DNA of 64,000 nt from Fodinicurvata sediminis DSM 21159 (GCF_000420625.1 NZ_ATVH01000017.1:62001-126000), one strand, 5' to 3'; shown: positions 1-9,954, numbered from the stretch's first letter. The notes: generated by a model from the letters alone, not told the origin. Made by a program: numbers and translations.

Positions 1-264
1 GGTCATGACCGTGACCTGAAGCAGGCCGATAATGGCCATGAATCCCGCCTCTCCACGTACCGGGATCAAATCGCGTCCACGCCCGGCCAGACAAAGGCCA
101 ATGCCAATGACCATAACAGCCCCTGAATAGCGCAGTGCATTAAAGGTAAGAGGGCCGCTGTCCTCGAGAGCGACCTTGACCCAAGTGTAATTGCCACCCC
201 ACGCGAAGACGAGAACGCTCAATAGAGCGACCGTCAAAGGCCATCCGCGCCAATAGCTGCTCAT
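1..264 (-). CDS. DMT/EamA-family permease, 5' part only
   Basis: The first 88 codons of a membrane protein read leftward and leave the window at base 1. The start is the ATG at 264-262. The N-terminus is short and basic, followed by a hydrophobic helix containing WGGNYTWVKVAL and then a segment with SGPLTFNALRY. These are typical of the first helix and loop of EamA (RhaT/YdcZ-like) drug/metabolite exporters, which have ten membrane helices in two repeats. Only about the first three helices are visible. The substrate cannot be told. It is divergent from the hydantoinase operon and may share its upstream control region. Confidence 0.7.
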   Translation of the reverse strand, partial: MSSYWRGWPLTVALLSVLVFAWGGNYTWVKVALEDSGPLTFNALRYSGAVMVIGIGLCLAGRGRDLIPVRGEAGFMAIIGLLQVTVMT

Positions 265-350
265 GATCTGATGTTTGCCGCCGCCTGGGGAAGGTGGTGC
301 TGTGTTCTAGTCGATCCTAGTCGGGCTGTGGAGGCGGGCGAGACTGGCAT

Positions 351-409
351 GTTCATGCGATGTTTCCGCAGTTTGGCATAACGTAATAATCTTGCTTAGT
401 TCATGCGAT
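351..409. promoter_or_regulatory. direct repeat GTTCATGCGAT x2 upstream of the hyu operon
   Basis: The 11-base word GTTCATGCGAT occurs exactly at 351-361 and again at 399-409, both in the same orientation with starts 48 bases apart. It lies in the AT-rich 227-base gap between the EamA gene and hyuA. Identical spaced repeats in a divergent promoter region suggest binding sites for a transcription factor. The regulator is not in the window. Confidence 0.35.
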
Positions 410-431
410 ACTAAAAAAATAATAGAAAATC

Positions 432-445
432 TTCAATACGGGTGA
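432..445 (+). promoter_or_regulatory. candidate operator TTCAATACGGGTGA shared with the dctP promoter
   Basis: This site lies 46 bases upstream of the first hyuA start. Its 11-base core TCAATACGGGT is also present, on the minus strand, at 12139-12129 upstream of the TRAP binding-protein gene at the other end of the block. The ends TCA and TGA are complementary, as expected for a dimer site. That it is a regulator site is inference from the shared position and sequence. Confidence 0.35.
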
Positions 446-491
446 TACTTTTCGTAACTTCTCACAGAATTGTACGGGAGCAGTAGGGTCT

Positions 492-2507
492 ATGCGCGTT
501 GGTGTAGAAGTCGGGGGAACCTTTACCGACCTGGTCGCAATCGGAAAGGACGGAGTTCGTGTTACCAAGGTGCCGAGTGTACCAAAGCGACCGGATGAGG
601 GGGCCTTCAATGCCCTGGTGGCCAGTGAGCTCGATATCTCGGCCATTGAAGACTTGGCTCATGGCTCTACCGTAGCAACCAACGCTGTTCTGGAGCGCAA
701 AGGTTTTCCAACAGCCTTCGTCACCACCCAGGGGTTCAGGGACATTCTGGCGCTGCAGCGCCATAATCGGAACTCCATCTACGACTTGGAATATCAGAAG
801 CCAGCTCCGGTTGTTGCTCGGCTAGACAGTTTCGAGGTGGATGAGCGGGTTCTCTCTAGTGGAGAGATCGAGCGGCAACTTGACGAAGAGGCGGTCCTGC
901 GCGAGCTGGTGCCTCGTCTGAAAGACGGGAATTACGAGGCCGTCGCGGTCTGTTTGCTGAATTCCTATGTAAATCCGTCGCATGAAGAAAAACTGCGCGA
1001 GCTTATCAAGCAGCAGCTACCGGACCTGCACGTGACCCTTTCCTCCGAAGTCACGCGTGAGTTCCGCGAGTTCGAACGGGCATCGACCGCTGCAATCTCG
1101 GCTTATGTGCAGCCCGTGATTGACCGCTACATCGGGCGTTTCGAGGATCGTCTCCAGGAACACGGGTTTCAGGGACGTTTCAGTGTCATGCAGTCCAATG
1201 GCGGACGACTTCCGGCTGAGGCCATGCGGCAGAGCGCTGTCACGGCACTGTTATCCGGGCCTGCCGCCGGGGTGATGGGAGCAACGCGCCAGGCGGGTCG
1301 CTCAGGATACAAGAACTTGATTACCCTGGATATCGGGGGGACATCGACAGATGTCTGTGTCGTGACCGAGGGCAAGCCGGAGTTGACCAGTGAATTCCAT
1401 ATCGATGGTCTGCCCATCCGCATCCCGGTCATTGATATCAATACTGTGGGAGCTGGTGGCGGCAGTATCGTCTGGATCGATGAGGGGGGTATGCTGCGTG
1501 TTGGTCCCCATTCGGCGGGCGCCGACCCTGGGCCGGCCTGTTACGGGCGTGGGGGGCAGCAGCCCACGATTACCGACGCACATCTGATACGACAGACCAT
1601 GCGGCCGGAAGCCTTTCTCGGTGGGCGCATGAATATCGACGTCGAAGCTGCGCGCAGGGTCTTCGAACCCATTGCACAGCATTTCAACATGTCCCTGGAG
1701 GAGGCGGCTGACAGCGCGATCCAGCTTGCCAATGCCAATATCGTGCGCGCAATTCAGCTCATCTCGACGGAACGCGGCAAGGATCCTCGCGACTACGTGA
1801 TGGTGCCCTACGGGGGCGCGGGACCGCTGCATGCGGCTCAGGTGGCAAAGGATCTGGGAATTGAAACAATCGTGGTGCCACCAAATGCTGGTGTCATGTC
1901 CGCCTATGGCCTGATTGCCTCCAATTTCGTCCAGTTCGAGAGTCTGACTCGGCGTGCGGTGGTTGACCAGAATGCCGGCGATCTCGTGCGCGAGACCTTC
2001 AAGTTCATGAAAGAGCGCGCGCTTGAACGTTTCGAGGGCATGGGGCTGAACAGCAACCTGCGTCTCGATTTCATTGCAGACATGAGGTTTGTCGGACAGG
2101 CTTTCGAAGTTCCAGTATCCTTGACGGAAGAGCAGATTGTAAATCTGGATACCGCAGAGATACGCCGTTTGTTCGGCAAGGCGCACCAGAAGATTTATTT
2201 CTTTGGCGAAGGTTCCGAGAAGCCCATAGAGTTTGTTTCCTTCCGACTGGGAACCACCGCGGAGCTGGATGATCTGCCCGTTCTCTCGGAAACCCCGGAT
2301 TACCGTGTGGACGAAGGAGATATTGAACTTTTCGATCAGCGAAAGATGCACAAGGGCAAGCTGTTGAGCCGCAGCTCCCTGACGCCGGAGCGAACCCTCA
2401 AGGGTCCGCTCCTGCTCGAGGATCCAACCTCCACGCTCTTTGTCCCCGAGGGATGGGATGCTCGAAGCGATGACCAGCACAATCTCGTGCTTGAGAGGAG
2501 CGAGTAA
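492..2507 (+). CDS. hyuA: hydantoinase/oxoprolinase subunit A (first copy)
   Basis: 671 residues, the usual size of HyuA/acetone carboxylase beta/5-oxoprolinase N-half proteins. These ATP-dependent amidohydrolases open lactam or hydantoin rings or activate small carbonyl compounds. ASKHA-type nucleotide-binding motifs are visible: VEVGGTFTDLVA near residue 5, STVATNAVLERKG near 60, LDIGGTSTDVCVV near 279 and YGGAGPLHA near 438. The subunit should act in the cytoplasm with the HyuB encoded next; the stop TAA and the next ATG share one base, so translation is coupled. The substrate is not predictable: methylhydantoin, oxoproline-like lactams and ketones are all used in this family. The gene opens an operon that includes a second hyuAB pair and a TRAP transporter. 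Confidence 0.9.
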   Translation: MRVGVEVGGTFTDLVAIGKDGVRVTKVPSVPKRPDEGAFNALVASELDISAIEDLAHGSTVATNAVLERKGFPTAFVTTQGFRDILALQRHNRNSIYDLEYQKPAPVVARLDSFEVDERVLSSGEIERQLDEEAVLRELVPRLKDGNYEAVAVCLLNSYVNPSHEEKLRELIKQQLPDLHVTLSSEVTREFREFERASTAAISAYVQPVIDRYIGRFEDRLQEHGFQGRFSVMQSNGGRLPAEAMRQSAVTALLSGPAAGVMGATRQAGRSGYKNLITLDIGGTSTDVCVVTEGKPELTSEFHIDGLPIRIPVIDINTVGAGGGSIVWIDEGGMLRVGPHSAGADPGPACYGRGGQQPTITDAHLIRQTMRPEAFLGGRMNIDVEAARRVFEPIAQHFNMSLEEAADSAIQLANANIVRAIQLISTERGKDPRDYVMVPYGGAGPLHAAQVAKDLGIETIVVPPNAGVMSAYGLIASNFVQFESLTRRAVVDQNAGDLVRETFKFMKERALERFEGMGLNSNLRLDFIADMRFVGQAFEVPVSLTEEQIVNLDTAEIRRLFGKAHQKIYFFGEGSEKPIEFVSFRLGTTAELDDLPVLSETPDYRVDEGDIELFDQRKMHKGKLLSRSSLTPERTLKGPLLLEDPTSTLFVPEGWDARSDDQHNLVLERSE

Positions 2508-4201
2508 TGCCTGAAGGTAAGAGTGAAATCACCACGGAAACTGCACTGAATCCTGTTGATTACGCGGTCATCAGCCAGGGCCTGATTGCTGCGGCCCGCG
2601 AGATGGGGGCCAAGCTGATCCGCTCGGCCTATTCCACCATCGTGCGTGAGGCAGCGGATGCGTCCGCAGCTTTGCTGGATCGCGAAGGGAATGTCGTGGC
2701 CCAGGCGGAGTTGATCCCCATGCAGCTGGGTCCGATGGCGGACACCTTCCGGGCCTGCGCCGAACTCTATCCTGTGGATGAGCTGCAGGAGGGGGATTTC
2801 TATATCAACAACGATCCCTTTTCCGGTGGGCAGCACCTCCAGGATGTTTTCATATATTCTCCCATTTTCGTTGGGGGAGAAATCATAGGCTTTGCGGGAA
2901 CGGTGGCGCACCATCTTGACCTGGGGGGCGGGAACCCAGGCTTGACCACCGAGGCGGCCGATGTTCATGCCGAAGGTTTTCTATTCCCGCCTTCCAAGTA
3001 CAATCTCTACCGCGACTGGAGAGGCGGGCCGCTTGAACGACTTGTTTCGGCCAACATTCGTGTTCCGGCGCAGACGATCGGGGATTTCAATGCCCAATTT
3101 GCTGCCAATGCCATCGGGGGTGAACGGGTGGCACAGCTCTGCGAGAAATACGGCCTGAAAACCATACAGTCGGTAATGAACCAGTTGATGGACTACTCCG
3201 AGCGGCGCTTCCGTGCCGCGCTGTCGGAACTGCCGGAGGGAACCTATTACGGAGAGGATGCCATCGACGATGACGGCATCACGGAAGAACCGCTGGTGGT
3301 CAAGGCGGCTCTGACAATCGAGAAGGGAGAGATCACCGTCGACTTCGAGGGTACCTGTGCGCAGGTGACGCGCAATCTCAACTGCCCCTACACTTCCACC
3401 ATCTCCGCAACCCTCTCGGCCATCAAGTCCGTTCTGACCAGCCCGGATATCCCATTCAATGAGGGCGTCAAGCGGCCGATCACGATTTCCGCTCCCAAGG
3501 GTTCGCTGTTGAATCCGAACTATCCGGCTCCGGTGCGTGCGCGTATGGAGGCGGGCTATCGCTGTTTCAACGCCGTCATGAAGGCGCTGGCGCAGATCGT
3601 GCCCGACAGGGTCATCTCAGGGGGCAACGATACGACCACGGTGACTGCCATCTCCCATCTTGGGGACGAGGGCTACCGCGTTTATCTGGAGGTCTTCGGT
3701 GGAGGCTATGGTGCATCGGCCCACAAGGATGGCTGCGATGCCGTGGACGCTCCCCTGTCAAACTGTGCGAACACGCCCATCGAAGCCACGGACATGGATT
3801 TCTCGCATTTCCGGATCATCGGTTACGGGCTGCTTCCGGATTCCTGCGGTCATGGCAAGTATCGCGGGGGCCTGGGCTTCTATCGCAGTTATGAGATCCT
3901 GAAGGATGGCGTGAATTTCGCAATCTATGCTGATCGGTTCCGCCTGTCGCCCTATGGCCTCTTCGGGGGCTCGGATGGCCAGGTCGCCCGCTGCGAAATC
4001 AAGCGGGGCGACGAGGTTATCCAGGTGAAGAGCAAGGACGGCATGGATCTGAAGAAGGGAGATATCCTGACTCTCTACACAGCTGGCGGAGCCGGCTATG
4101 GCAAGGCGGACGAACGCGATCCCGAGGCAATTCGCCATGATGTCAAGCACGGCTATCTGTCGCGTGAGATGGTGGAGAAGGCCTACGGAGTGGCAGTCTG
4201 A
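2507..4201 (+). CDS. hyuB: hydantoinase/oxoprolinase subunit B (first copy)
   Basis: 564 residues, matching the HyuB family (acetone carboxylase alpha/5-oxoprolinase C-half). Seen: an N-terminal segment EMGAKLIRSAYSTIVREA, the NNDPFSGGQHLQDV metal-site region near residue 103, AHHLDLGGGNPG shortly after, and a glycine-rich C-terminus TAGGAGYGKADERDPE. HyuB carries the ring-opening site while HyuA handles ATP. The start ATG overlaps the hyuA stop by one base. A gap of about 60 bases separates it from the second hyuA, so all four genes are probably one transcript. Confidence 0.9.
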   Translation: MPEGKSEITTETALNPVDYAVISQGLIAAAREMGAKLIRSAYSTIVREAADASAALLDREGNVVAQAELIPMQLGPMADTFRACAELYPVDELQEGDFYINNDPFSGGQHLQDVFIYSPIFVGGEIIGFAGTVAHHLDLGGGNPGLTTEAADVHAEGFLFPPSKYNLYRDWRGGPLERLVSANIRVPAQTIGDFNAQFAANAIGGERVAQLCEKYGLKTIQSVMNQLMDYSERRFRAALSELPEGTYYGEDAIDDDGITEEPLVVKAALTIEKGEITVDFEGTCAQVTRNLNCPYTSTISATLSAIKSVLTSPDIPFNEGVKRPITISAPKGSLLNPNYPAPVRARMEAGYRCFNAVMKALAQIVPDRVISGGNDTTTVTAISHLGDEGYRVYLEVFGGGYGASAHKDGCDAVDAPLSNCANTPIEATDMDFSHFRIIGYGLLPDSCGHGKYRGGLGFYRSYEILKDGVNFAIYADRFRLSPYGLFGGSDGQVARCEIKRGDEVIQVKSKDGMDLKKGDILTLYTAGGAGYGKADERDPEAIRHDVKHGYLSREMVEKAYGVAV

Positions 4202-4263
4202 CCCCTCGACAGTTTGTTGCCAGGGGCAGGACAGTGAATCCTGTCTCATAAAAGAAAAGCGTG

Positions 4264-6327
4264 ATGAAAACACAGCAAGATGGAAGACACAGCGTAGGAA
4301 TTGATATAGGGGGCACCTTCACCGATGTTGTCTGCGTCGGAGATGGCCAAACGCACATCTTCAAGCTACCCTCTACACGGCGGAATCCCAGCCTGGCCGT
4401 TGAAGCGGCCATACGGCAGCTGGCCGAGCAGCATGGCGTGGCTTCTGAGGGAATTGCACGTTTCGTGCATGGCACCACTGTGGCGACGAATGCAGTCCTA
4501 GAGCGTAAGGGCGCGAGGATCGGCCTTATCGCCACAGAGGGGTTCAGTGATGTTCTCGAGATCGGTCGGCAAATGCGCCGCCAAATGTATGACCTCAAGA
4601 TACAGCCACAGACTCCTGGCTGGCTTGCTCCGGGCGTACGTCGAGTGGAAGTCAGCGAACGCGTGGCCGCGGACGGCAGCATCGTTGTCCCCATGGATGA
4701 GAAAAGCCTGCAAGCTGCAGTCCAGAAGTTGTTGGAACAGGAGGTTGAGGCCATAGCGGTCAGCTTGCTGTTCTCTTTCGCCAACCCCTCGCATGAACGT
4801 GCGGTGGCAGATTACATACACGAGGTGGCGCCTCAGTTACCGGTGTCTCTGTCCTCGGAGGTTGACCCGGCATTCCGGGAGTACGAGCGCACAGCCGTCA
4901 CGGCCTTCGACGGTTACGTGAAACCGGTTGTCGATCGTTATCTCGAGAACATGGAGACTTCCCTACTTCAGGCGAAGATCCCGGCGCCTCTGCAGATCAT
5001 GCAATCGCGCGGCGGATTGGCAGCTTCCCAGGTGGCGCGCCAGCGACCGGTGCGATTATTCCTTTCAGGACCGGCGGCTGGCGTAATCGGGGGGTCGGCC
5101 ACAGCGCGTGCCGCCGGGTTCGAAGATGCCATCACCATCGATGTGGGAGGTACATCAAGCGATATTGCCCTGATCAAGAGCGGTGAAGCGCTGGTGCGCT
5201 CGGAAACCACCATCTCCGGCTATGCCGTACGTGTCCCCATGGTGGATATTGAGACATTGGGAGCTGGAGGGGGGTCCCTTGTCTGGCTGGATGCGGCAAA
5301 GGGATTGCGTGTCGGGCCTGAATCTGCCGGCTCGGAGCCAGGACCGGCCTGCTACGACCGGGGCGGCGAACGGCCAACCGTCACCGACGCGTCTGTGGTT
5401 CTGGGATATCTTGATCCGGCCTACTTTGCAGGGGGCACACTCACTCTAAAGTCCGAACTTGCTGAAAAGGCCATCCGCGAGCATGTGGCCGAGCCCATGG
5501 GATTGAGCGTAAGTGCGGCGGCTCTGGGCATCCACCGGATCGCCAACGCTCAGATGGCCGAAGGTATTCGCCTGGTATCGCTCAATCGCGGGCATGATCC
5601 ACGAGAATTTGCGTTGGTTCCCCTGGGGGGTGCCGGCAGTCTGCATGCCGTTCCCTTGGCCGAGGAATTGGGACTGAACCGCGTCCTGGTGCCGCGCTAT
5701 CCCGGTGTACTCTCGGCTGCCGGATTGTTGGCGGCGCCGGTTGAGCATGAAGTTTCAAGCGCATTCAACAAGCCACTCCAGGAAGCCGGACATGAGGAAG
5801 TAAGAGATTTTCTCTCCGAGCTCGACCGCAAGACGGCCGAACTCATGGCGGCGGAGAGTCTGGAGGGGCTGCAGACGGAACGACGGCACTTGGCTGACGT
5901 TTGCTATCTCGGGCAGAGCTATACCCTTGAGGTTCCGCTGGATATCGAGAACACCGAGCCCTTTGAGCGGCTCTACAGAGACTTCGAGGACATGCATCAT
6001 CGCATCTATGGCCATGCCACGGGGGCCGGAGCGAAGTTGGTCAATCTGCGAAGCATCCATCGTGCCCACCTGCCCAGTACGGACCTGGCTCTGGAGGCGG
6101 TAGAAGGTGTGGCACTGAAGGGGCAGCGCAGTGTCTGGTTCCAGGGAAGTGACATACCGCAGGACGCCGCTGTCTATGACAGATCTCTCTTGAAGCAGGA
6201 CGACGGCCCCTTGCGGGGGCCGGCCGTGATAGAACAGAGCGATACGACGGTTCTCGTGCCGCCGGGATGGCGCGGGCAATTGGTCGAGGGTGAAGCCCTC
6301 TTGCTGGAACAGGAGGCAACTGCGTGA
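4264..6327 (+). CDS. hyuA: hydantoinase/oxoprolinase subunit A (second copy)
   Basis: 687 residues from the ATG at 4264; a GTG directly before it at 4261 is an alternative start adding one residue. Motifs parallel the first copy: GIDIGGTFTDVVCVG at the N-terminus, GTTVATNAVLERKGARIG near 75, DVGGTSSDIALI near 295 and PLGGAGSLHAVPLAEE near 455. The two HyuA proteins are clearly homologous but diverged throughout, so this is an old paralogue pair and not a recent duplication. It probably forms a separate heteromer with the downstream HyuB, giving a second activity or substrate range on the same pathway. Confidence 0.9.
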   Translation: MKTQQDGRHSVGIDIGGTFTDVVCVGDGQTHIFKLPSTRRNPSLAVEAAIRQLAEQHGVASEGIARFVHGTTVATNAVLERKGARIGLIATEGFSDVLEIGRQMRRQMYDLKIQPQTPGWLAPGVRRVEVSERVAADGSIVVPMDEKSLQAAVQKLLEQEVEAIAVSLLFSFANPSHERAVADYIHEVAPQLPVSLSSEVDPAFREYERTAVTAFDGYVKPVVDRYLENMETSLLQAKIPAPLQIMQSRGGLAASQVARQRPVRLFLSGPAAGVIGGSATARAAGFEDAITIDVGGTSSDIALIKSGEALVRSETTISGYAVRVPMVDIETLGAGGGSLVWLDAAKGLRVGPESAGSEPGPACYDRGGERPTVTDASVVLGYLDPAYFAGGTLTLKSELAEKAIREHVAEPMGLSVSAAALGIHRIANAQMAEGIRLVSLNRGHDPREFALVPLGGAGSLHAVPLAEELGLNRVLVPRYPGVLSAAGLLAAPVEHEVSSAFNKPLQEAGHEEVRDFLSELDRKTAELMAAESLEGLQTERRHLADVCYLGQSYTLEVPLDIENTEPFERLYRDFEDMHHRIYGHATGAGAKLVNLRSIHRAHLPSTDLALEAVEGVALKGQRSVWFQGSDIPQDAAVYDRSLLKQDDGPLRGPAVIEQSDTTVLVPPGWRGQLVEGEALLLEQEATA

Positions 6328-8021
6328 TGACTGTTGCTGGAGAAGAAACATTCGATCCTATCACTCTTGAAGTTGTCCGCAACAAGCTGGACGGCATTGC
6401 CGAGGAGATGGAGGTTACGCTGTTCAAGAGTTCCTGTTCCCCTCTGGTCAAGGAAGGCTTGGATGCGTCTGCCTCCCTCTTCACTCTGAATGGAACGACC
6501 CTGGCGCAAGCCTGCGCGGTGCCGATTCATCTGGGAACCTTGATCCCTGCCGTTGCGGAAATTCTCAGGACCTTTTCAGTAGAGGACATGGAAGAGGGGG
6601 ACGTCTATCTGCTGAACGATCCCTATCATGGTGGTACGCATCTTCCCGATATTGCCGTGGCCATGCCCGTCTTTTCCGAAGGACGGCCGATTGCCCTCGC
6701 TGCAACCATGACCCACCATCAGGATGTCGGCGGAATGAGCGCGGGCTCGGTTCCGACGAATGCCACTGAGATCTACCAGGAGGGCCTGCGCCTACCGCCT
6801 GTGCGCTGGGCCAGGGCCGGGACATTCGATCGGACTCTGACGGACCTGCTGCGTCTGAATGTTCGCATTCCGGAGACCTTTATGGGGGATCTCAATGCCC
6901 AGATCGCAGCTTGCAAGGTCGGGGCGCTGCGCCTTGATGAACTGGCGCGCAAGCATGGGAACAACGCGCTTCTGACCATCTTCGGTCTTCTGATCGATCG
7001 TGCCGAACTGATGACCCGCGAGGCTATCCGGAAGATACCGGAAGGGACGTACCGGTTTGTCGACTGGCTGGATAATGACGGGATCGATATGGACAGCCGG
7101 GTGCGCATTGAAGTGGCTGCGGAGATTCGCGACGGCGAGATTCATTTCGATCTGACCGGTACCAGTGCCCAGGTCCGAGGGCCTATCAACTGTGTGCCTT
7201 CGGGCAGCTTGGCGGCCGCCTGTTTTGCGGTCAAGGCTGTAACGGATCCCCTCATACCCAATAATGGCGGCTGTTTTCGTCCGCTGCGTCTGACCCTGCC
7301 CGAGGGCAGTCTCGTCAATCCTCGTTCGCCTGCACCCGTGAATGCACGGACAGCGACCATCAAGCGGATTACTGGCTGTATGCTTTCCGCCCTGGCCCAG
7401 GCACTTCCCGACCGGATACCGGCTCCTCCCGCCGGGCAACTGCTGGTGATGGCCTTTGGTGGACGTCGGGCTTCAGGCGAGGCTTTCGTGACCGGGGAAC
7501 TCATAGCCGGTGGCAGTGGAGCCGGCGAGGGAGTTGATGGCGTTGATGTCGTGGAAACCGATGCGACCAATTGTATGAATGTTCCGGCGGAATCCATGGA
7601 GATGGAAGCGCCAATTCGTGTTCACCAGTTGAGGCTTCGCCGTGATTCCGGAGGTGCCGGTGAAAACAGGGGTGGCTTGGGTCTGATCAAGGAAATCGAG
7701 ATTCTGGATGCTGTGGATGGAGCTGTTAGCTTCTCTCACCGCGGCGAACGGCATTTCGTTCCGGCCCAGGGACTGGCAGGCGGAGGAGAGGGGCAATGTG
7801 CACGCTCTGAGATTCTACGCCTGGATGGGAGTCGTGAAACCATTTCCTCCAAGACCGTCACGCAACTCTACCCGGGTGATAGGGTTCTGGTGGAAACGGC
7901 TGGCGGTGGGGGGTGGGGAAACCCGCACACGCGTGACCGGCAAAAACTTAACGACGATATAGCCAACGGCAAGATCGACCTGAAAGCAGCCAACGAACTC
8001 TATGGTCGTGAACAGGCATAG
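6327..8021 (+). CDS. hyuB: hydantoinase/oxoprolinase subunit B (second copy)
   Basis: 564 residues counted from the ATG at 6327, which overlaps the hyuA stop (TGATG); a GTG at 6324 is an alternative. Recognisable HyuB features are FDPITLEVVRNKLDGIAEEM at the N-terminus, LNDPYHGGTHLPDIAVA near residue 92, THHQDVGGMSAGS near 130 and the C-terminal VETAGGGGWGNP. It pairs with the HyuA immediately upstream. A TRAP permease gene follows after 24 bases, which ties the enzyme to uptake of an organic acid or amide. Confidence 0.9.
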   Translation: MTVAGEETFDPITLEVVRNKLDGIAEEMEVTLFKSSCSPLVKEGLDASASLFTLNGTTLAQACAVPIHLGTLIPAVAEILRTFSVEDMEEGDVYLLNDPYHGGTHLPDIAVAMPVFSEGRPIALAATMTHHQDVGGMSAGSVPTNATEIYQEGLRLPPVRWARAGTFDRTLTDLLRLNVRIPETFMGDLNAQIAACKVGALRLDELARKHGNNALLTIFGLLIDRAELMTREAIRKIPEGTYRFVDWLDNDGIDMDSRVRIEVAAEIRDGEIHFDLTGTSAQVRGPINCVPSGSLAAACFAVKAVTDPLIPNNGGCFRPLRLTLPEGSLVNPRSPAPVNARTATIKRITGCMLSALAQALPDRIPAPPAGQLLVMAFGGRRASGEAFVTGELIAGGSGAGEGVDGVDVVETDATNCMNVPAESMEMEAPIRVHQLRLRRDSGGAGENRGGLGLIKEIEILDAVDGAVSFSHRGERHFVPAQGLAGGGEGQCARSEILRLDGSRETISSKTVTQLYPGDRVLVETAGGGGWGNPHTRDRQKLNDDIANGKIDLKAANELYGREQA

Positions 8022-8045
8022 TACCAAGGATATGGTTAGGGGACG

Positions 8046-8621
8046 ATGACAGGGAACGAAAATTCAATTAGCCGATCCTGGCCCGAAAAAGTAATACGAA
8101 TGCTTTCCAATGGGCTAACATTACTGGCCGGGATAGCGCTGCTTCTGATGATGGGGCAGATGGTACTTGATGTGTTCCTGACCTATTTCTTTCGGAAACC
8201 GATCCAAGGCAATCTTGAAGTGGTTTCCATTTATCACATGGTGGCTGTCGTTTTCTTGCCCTTGGCGATGGTGGAACTACGGCACGAGCATATTCACGTG
8301 GACTTGGTGGTTCGCTGGCTGCCACAGGTGGTACAGCGCGTGATCTATATTCTTGGTAGCCTGATCTCCGCAACCTTCTTTGCGATACTCGCTTATCAGA
8401 CTTGGCTCGATGCCTTAAAATCCTATCGCATGGATGAGATCGTTATGGGGGCCGTCTACGTCACCATCTGGCCGGCAAAGTTCATCCTGCCCTTCAGTTT
8501 CCTGCTCATAATGTTGACAGTCCTTCTTCATGCCTGGAAGGCCTTGATCCATCCAGACTTTGATCCCAGTCCGGCATCTCCGGAAACGGAGGATACCAGC
8601 ACTACACAGAGCGGAGTCTGA
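8046..8621 (+). CDS. TRAP transporter small permease (DctQ-like)
   Basis: 191 residues with four hydrophobic helices (about residues 20-42, 60-80, 98-118 and 140-163), the topology of DctQ small membrane subunits. The loop VELRHEHIHVDLVVRWLP is the classic DctQ signature after helix 2. The C-terminal tail is Ser/Thr/Pro-rich. The protein works with the large permease encoded nine bases downstream and an extracytoplasmic DctP; the only nearby candidate is the convergent gene at 10906-12039. It lies in the same operon as the hyu genes. Confidence 0.9.
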   Translation: MTGNENSISRSWPEKVIRMLSNGLTLLAGIALLLMMGQMVLDVFLTYFFRKPIQGNLEVVSIYHMVAVVFLPLAMVELRHEHIHVDLVVRWLPQVVQRVIYILGSLISATFFAILAYQTWLDALKSYRMDEIVMGAVYVTIWPAKFILPFSFLLIMLTVLLHAWKALIHPDFDPSPASPETEDTSTTQSGV

Positions 8622-8630
8622 GGGTCAATC

Positions 8631-9938
8631 ATGGATAATATTACGATCGGTTTCATCGGACTTGGTGCCGGGCTCTTCCTCATCGCGCTGCGTGTGCAGA
8701 TCGGTGTTGCCGTGGGTCTTGTCTCGTTCATCGGGATAGCGGTGATTGCGAATATGCGTGCAGCCTGGGGCATGCTCACAGCCACACCCTTTCATTTCGT
8801 GGGTGACTGGAACCTGACAGCGATTCCCATGTTCCTTCTGATGGGGTATGTGGCCTCATCTTCGGGTCTGACCCAAGGTTTGTTTCGTGCCATGAGGATA
8901 TTCATGTCGCGTCTTCCCGGAGGATTGGCTGTCGCCAGTGTGGGCGCCTGCGCGCTGATGTCCGCAGCTTCGGGGTCCAGTGTCGCGACATCGTCTTCCA
9001 TGGCCCGAATAGCTACTCCGGAGATGCTGAAGTACGGCTATAATCCGGGTTTGGCAACGGGTGTGGTGGCAACAGCAGGAACCTTGGGATCGTTGATACC
9101 GCCCAGTATCCTGCTTGTACTTTATGGTTACTACGCCGAGGTTTCCATTGCGCAGCTCTTCATGGCCGGTGTTGTTCCGGGGCTGCTATCAGCTGCCATG
9201 ATGGCCCTCATGATTGTGACCCGCGCAAGTATTACACCTTCCTTGGCTCCTAGGGTGGAAGAGAGTTTTTCCAGGGAAGAAAAGCTTGAAGCGCTCAAGG
9301 ACATCTGGCCGCTTCCGGTTCTGGTACTCGGTGTCTTGGTCGGAATTTTCATTGGTCTGTTCACACCAACCGAAGCTGGCGCAATCGGTGCTTTCCTGGC
9401 CATTGTACTCGCAGTCGTGCGACGTGCTCTCAATTGGAGAGTTTTCAAGAATGCTATCGTCAGCACGCTTTCAAGTACTGCCAGTATCTTCATGGTTGTG
9501 ATCGGAACTGTTCTGCTGGGCCGTTTCATGGCTATGAGCGGACTGCCGACTTTCATCGCGAGCGAATTGCTTGTGTTTGGCGGAGATCAATTGACCATAA
9601 TTCTGATGGTAACAGCCCTGTACCTGCTACTAGGAATGTTTCTTGATTCCATAGGGATTTTGCTGCTCACACTGCCAATCATTTTGCCGATAGCCCGTGC
9701 CGCCGGGATAGATTTTATCTGGTTCGGGATAATCCTGGTGAAACTGCTTGAGATCGGCTTGGTCACACCTCCGGTTGGCCTGAACGTATATGTCATGAAG
9801 GCTTCACTGGGCAGCCTTGTGAGGCTGCAGGATATCTTCAGGGGCGTTTCCTGGTTCGTCGTGATCGAACTGGTAACGCTTTCATTGCTCGTAGCAATAC
9901 CGGCCCTGTCCCTATGGTTGCCGGGAATTCTCAGTTAA
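8631..9938 (+). CDS. TRAP transporter large permease (DctM-like)
   Basis: 435 residues of almost continuous hydrophobic helices, the usual length for DctM/SiaM large subunits (Na+ or H+ coupled). Family motifs include FLLMGYVASSSGLTQGLFRA near residue 65, SAASGSSVATSSSMARIATPEM near 115, GTLGSLIPPSILLVLYG near 150, FTPTEAGAIGAFLA near 245, and GLVTPPVGLNVYVMK near the C-terminus. It forms the inner-membrane transport channel with the small subunit upstream. The amidohydrolase gene starts 16 bases downstream, so import and hydrolysis are co-expressed. Confidence 0.92.
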   Translation: MDNITIGFIGLGAGLFLIALRVQIGVAVGLVSFIGIAVIANMRAAWGMLTATPFHFVGDWNLTAIPMFLLMGYVASSSGLTQGLFRAMRIFMSRLPGGLAVASVGACALMSAASGSSVATSSSMARIATPEMLKYGYNPGLATGVVATAGTLGSLIPPSILLVLYGYYAEVSIAQLFMAGVVPGLLSAAMMALMIVTRASITPSLAPRVEESFSREEKLEALKDIWPLPVLVLGVLVGIFIGLFTPTEAGAIGAFLAIVLAVVRRALNWRVFKNAIVSTLSSTASIFMVVIGTVLLGRFMAMSGLPTFIASELLVFGGDQLTIILMVTALYLLLGMFLDSIGILLLTLPIILPIARAAGIDFIWFGIILVKLLEIGLVTPPVGLNVYVMKASLGSLVRLQDIFRGVSWFVVIELVTLSLLVAIPALSLWLPGILS

Positions 9939-9954
9939 CGACGTCAGGGAGAGG

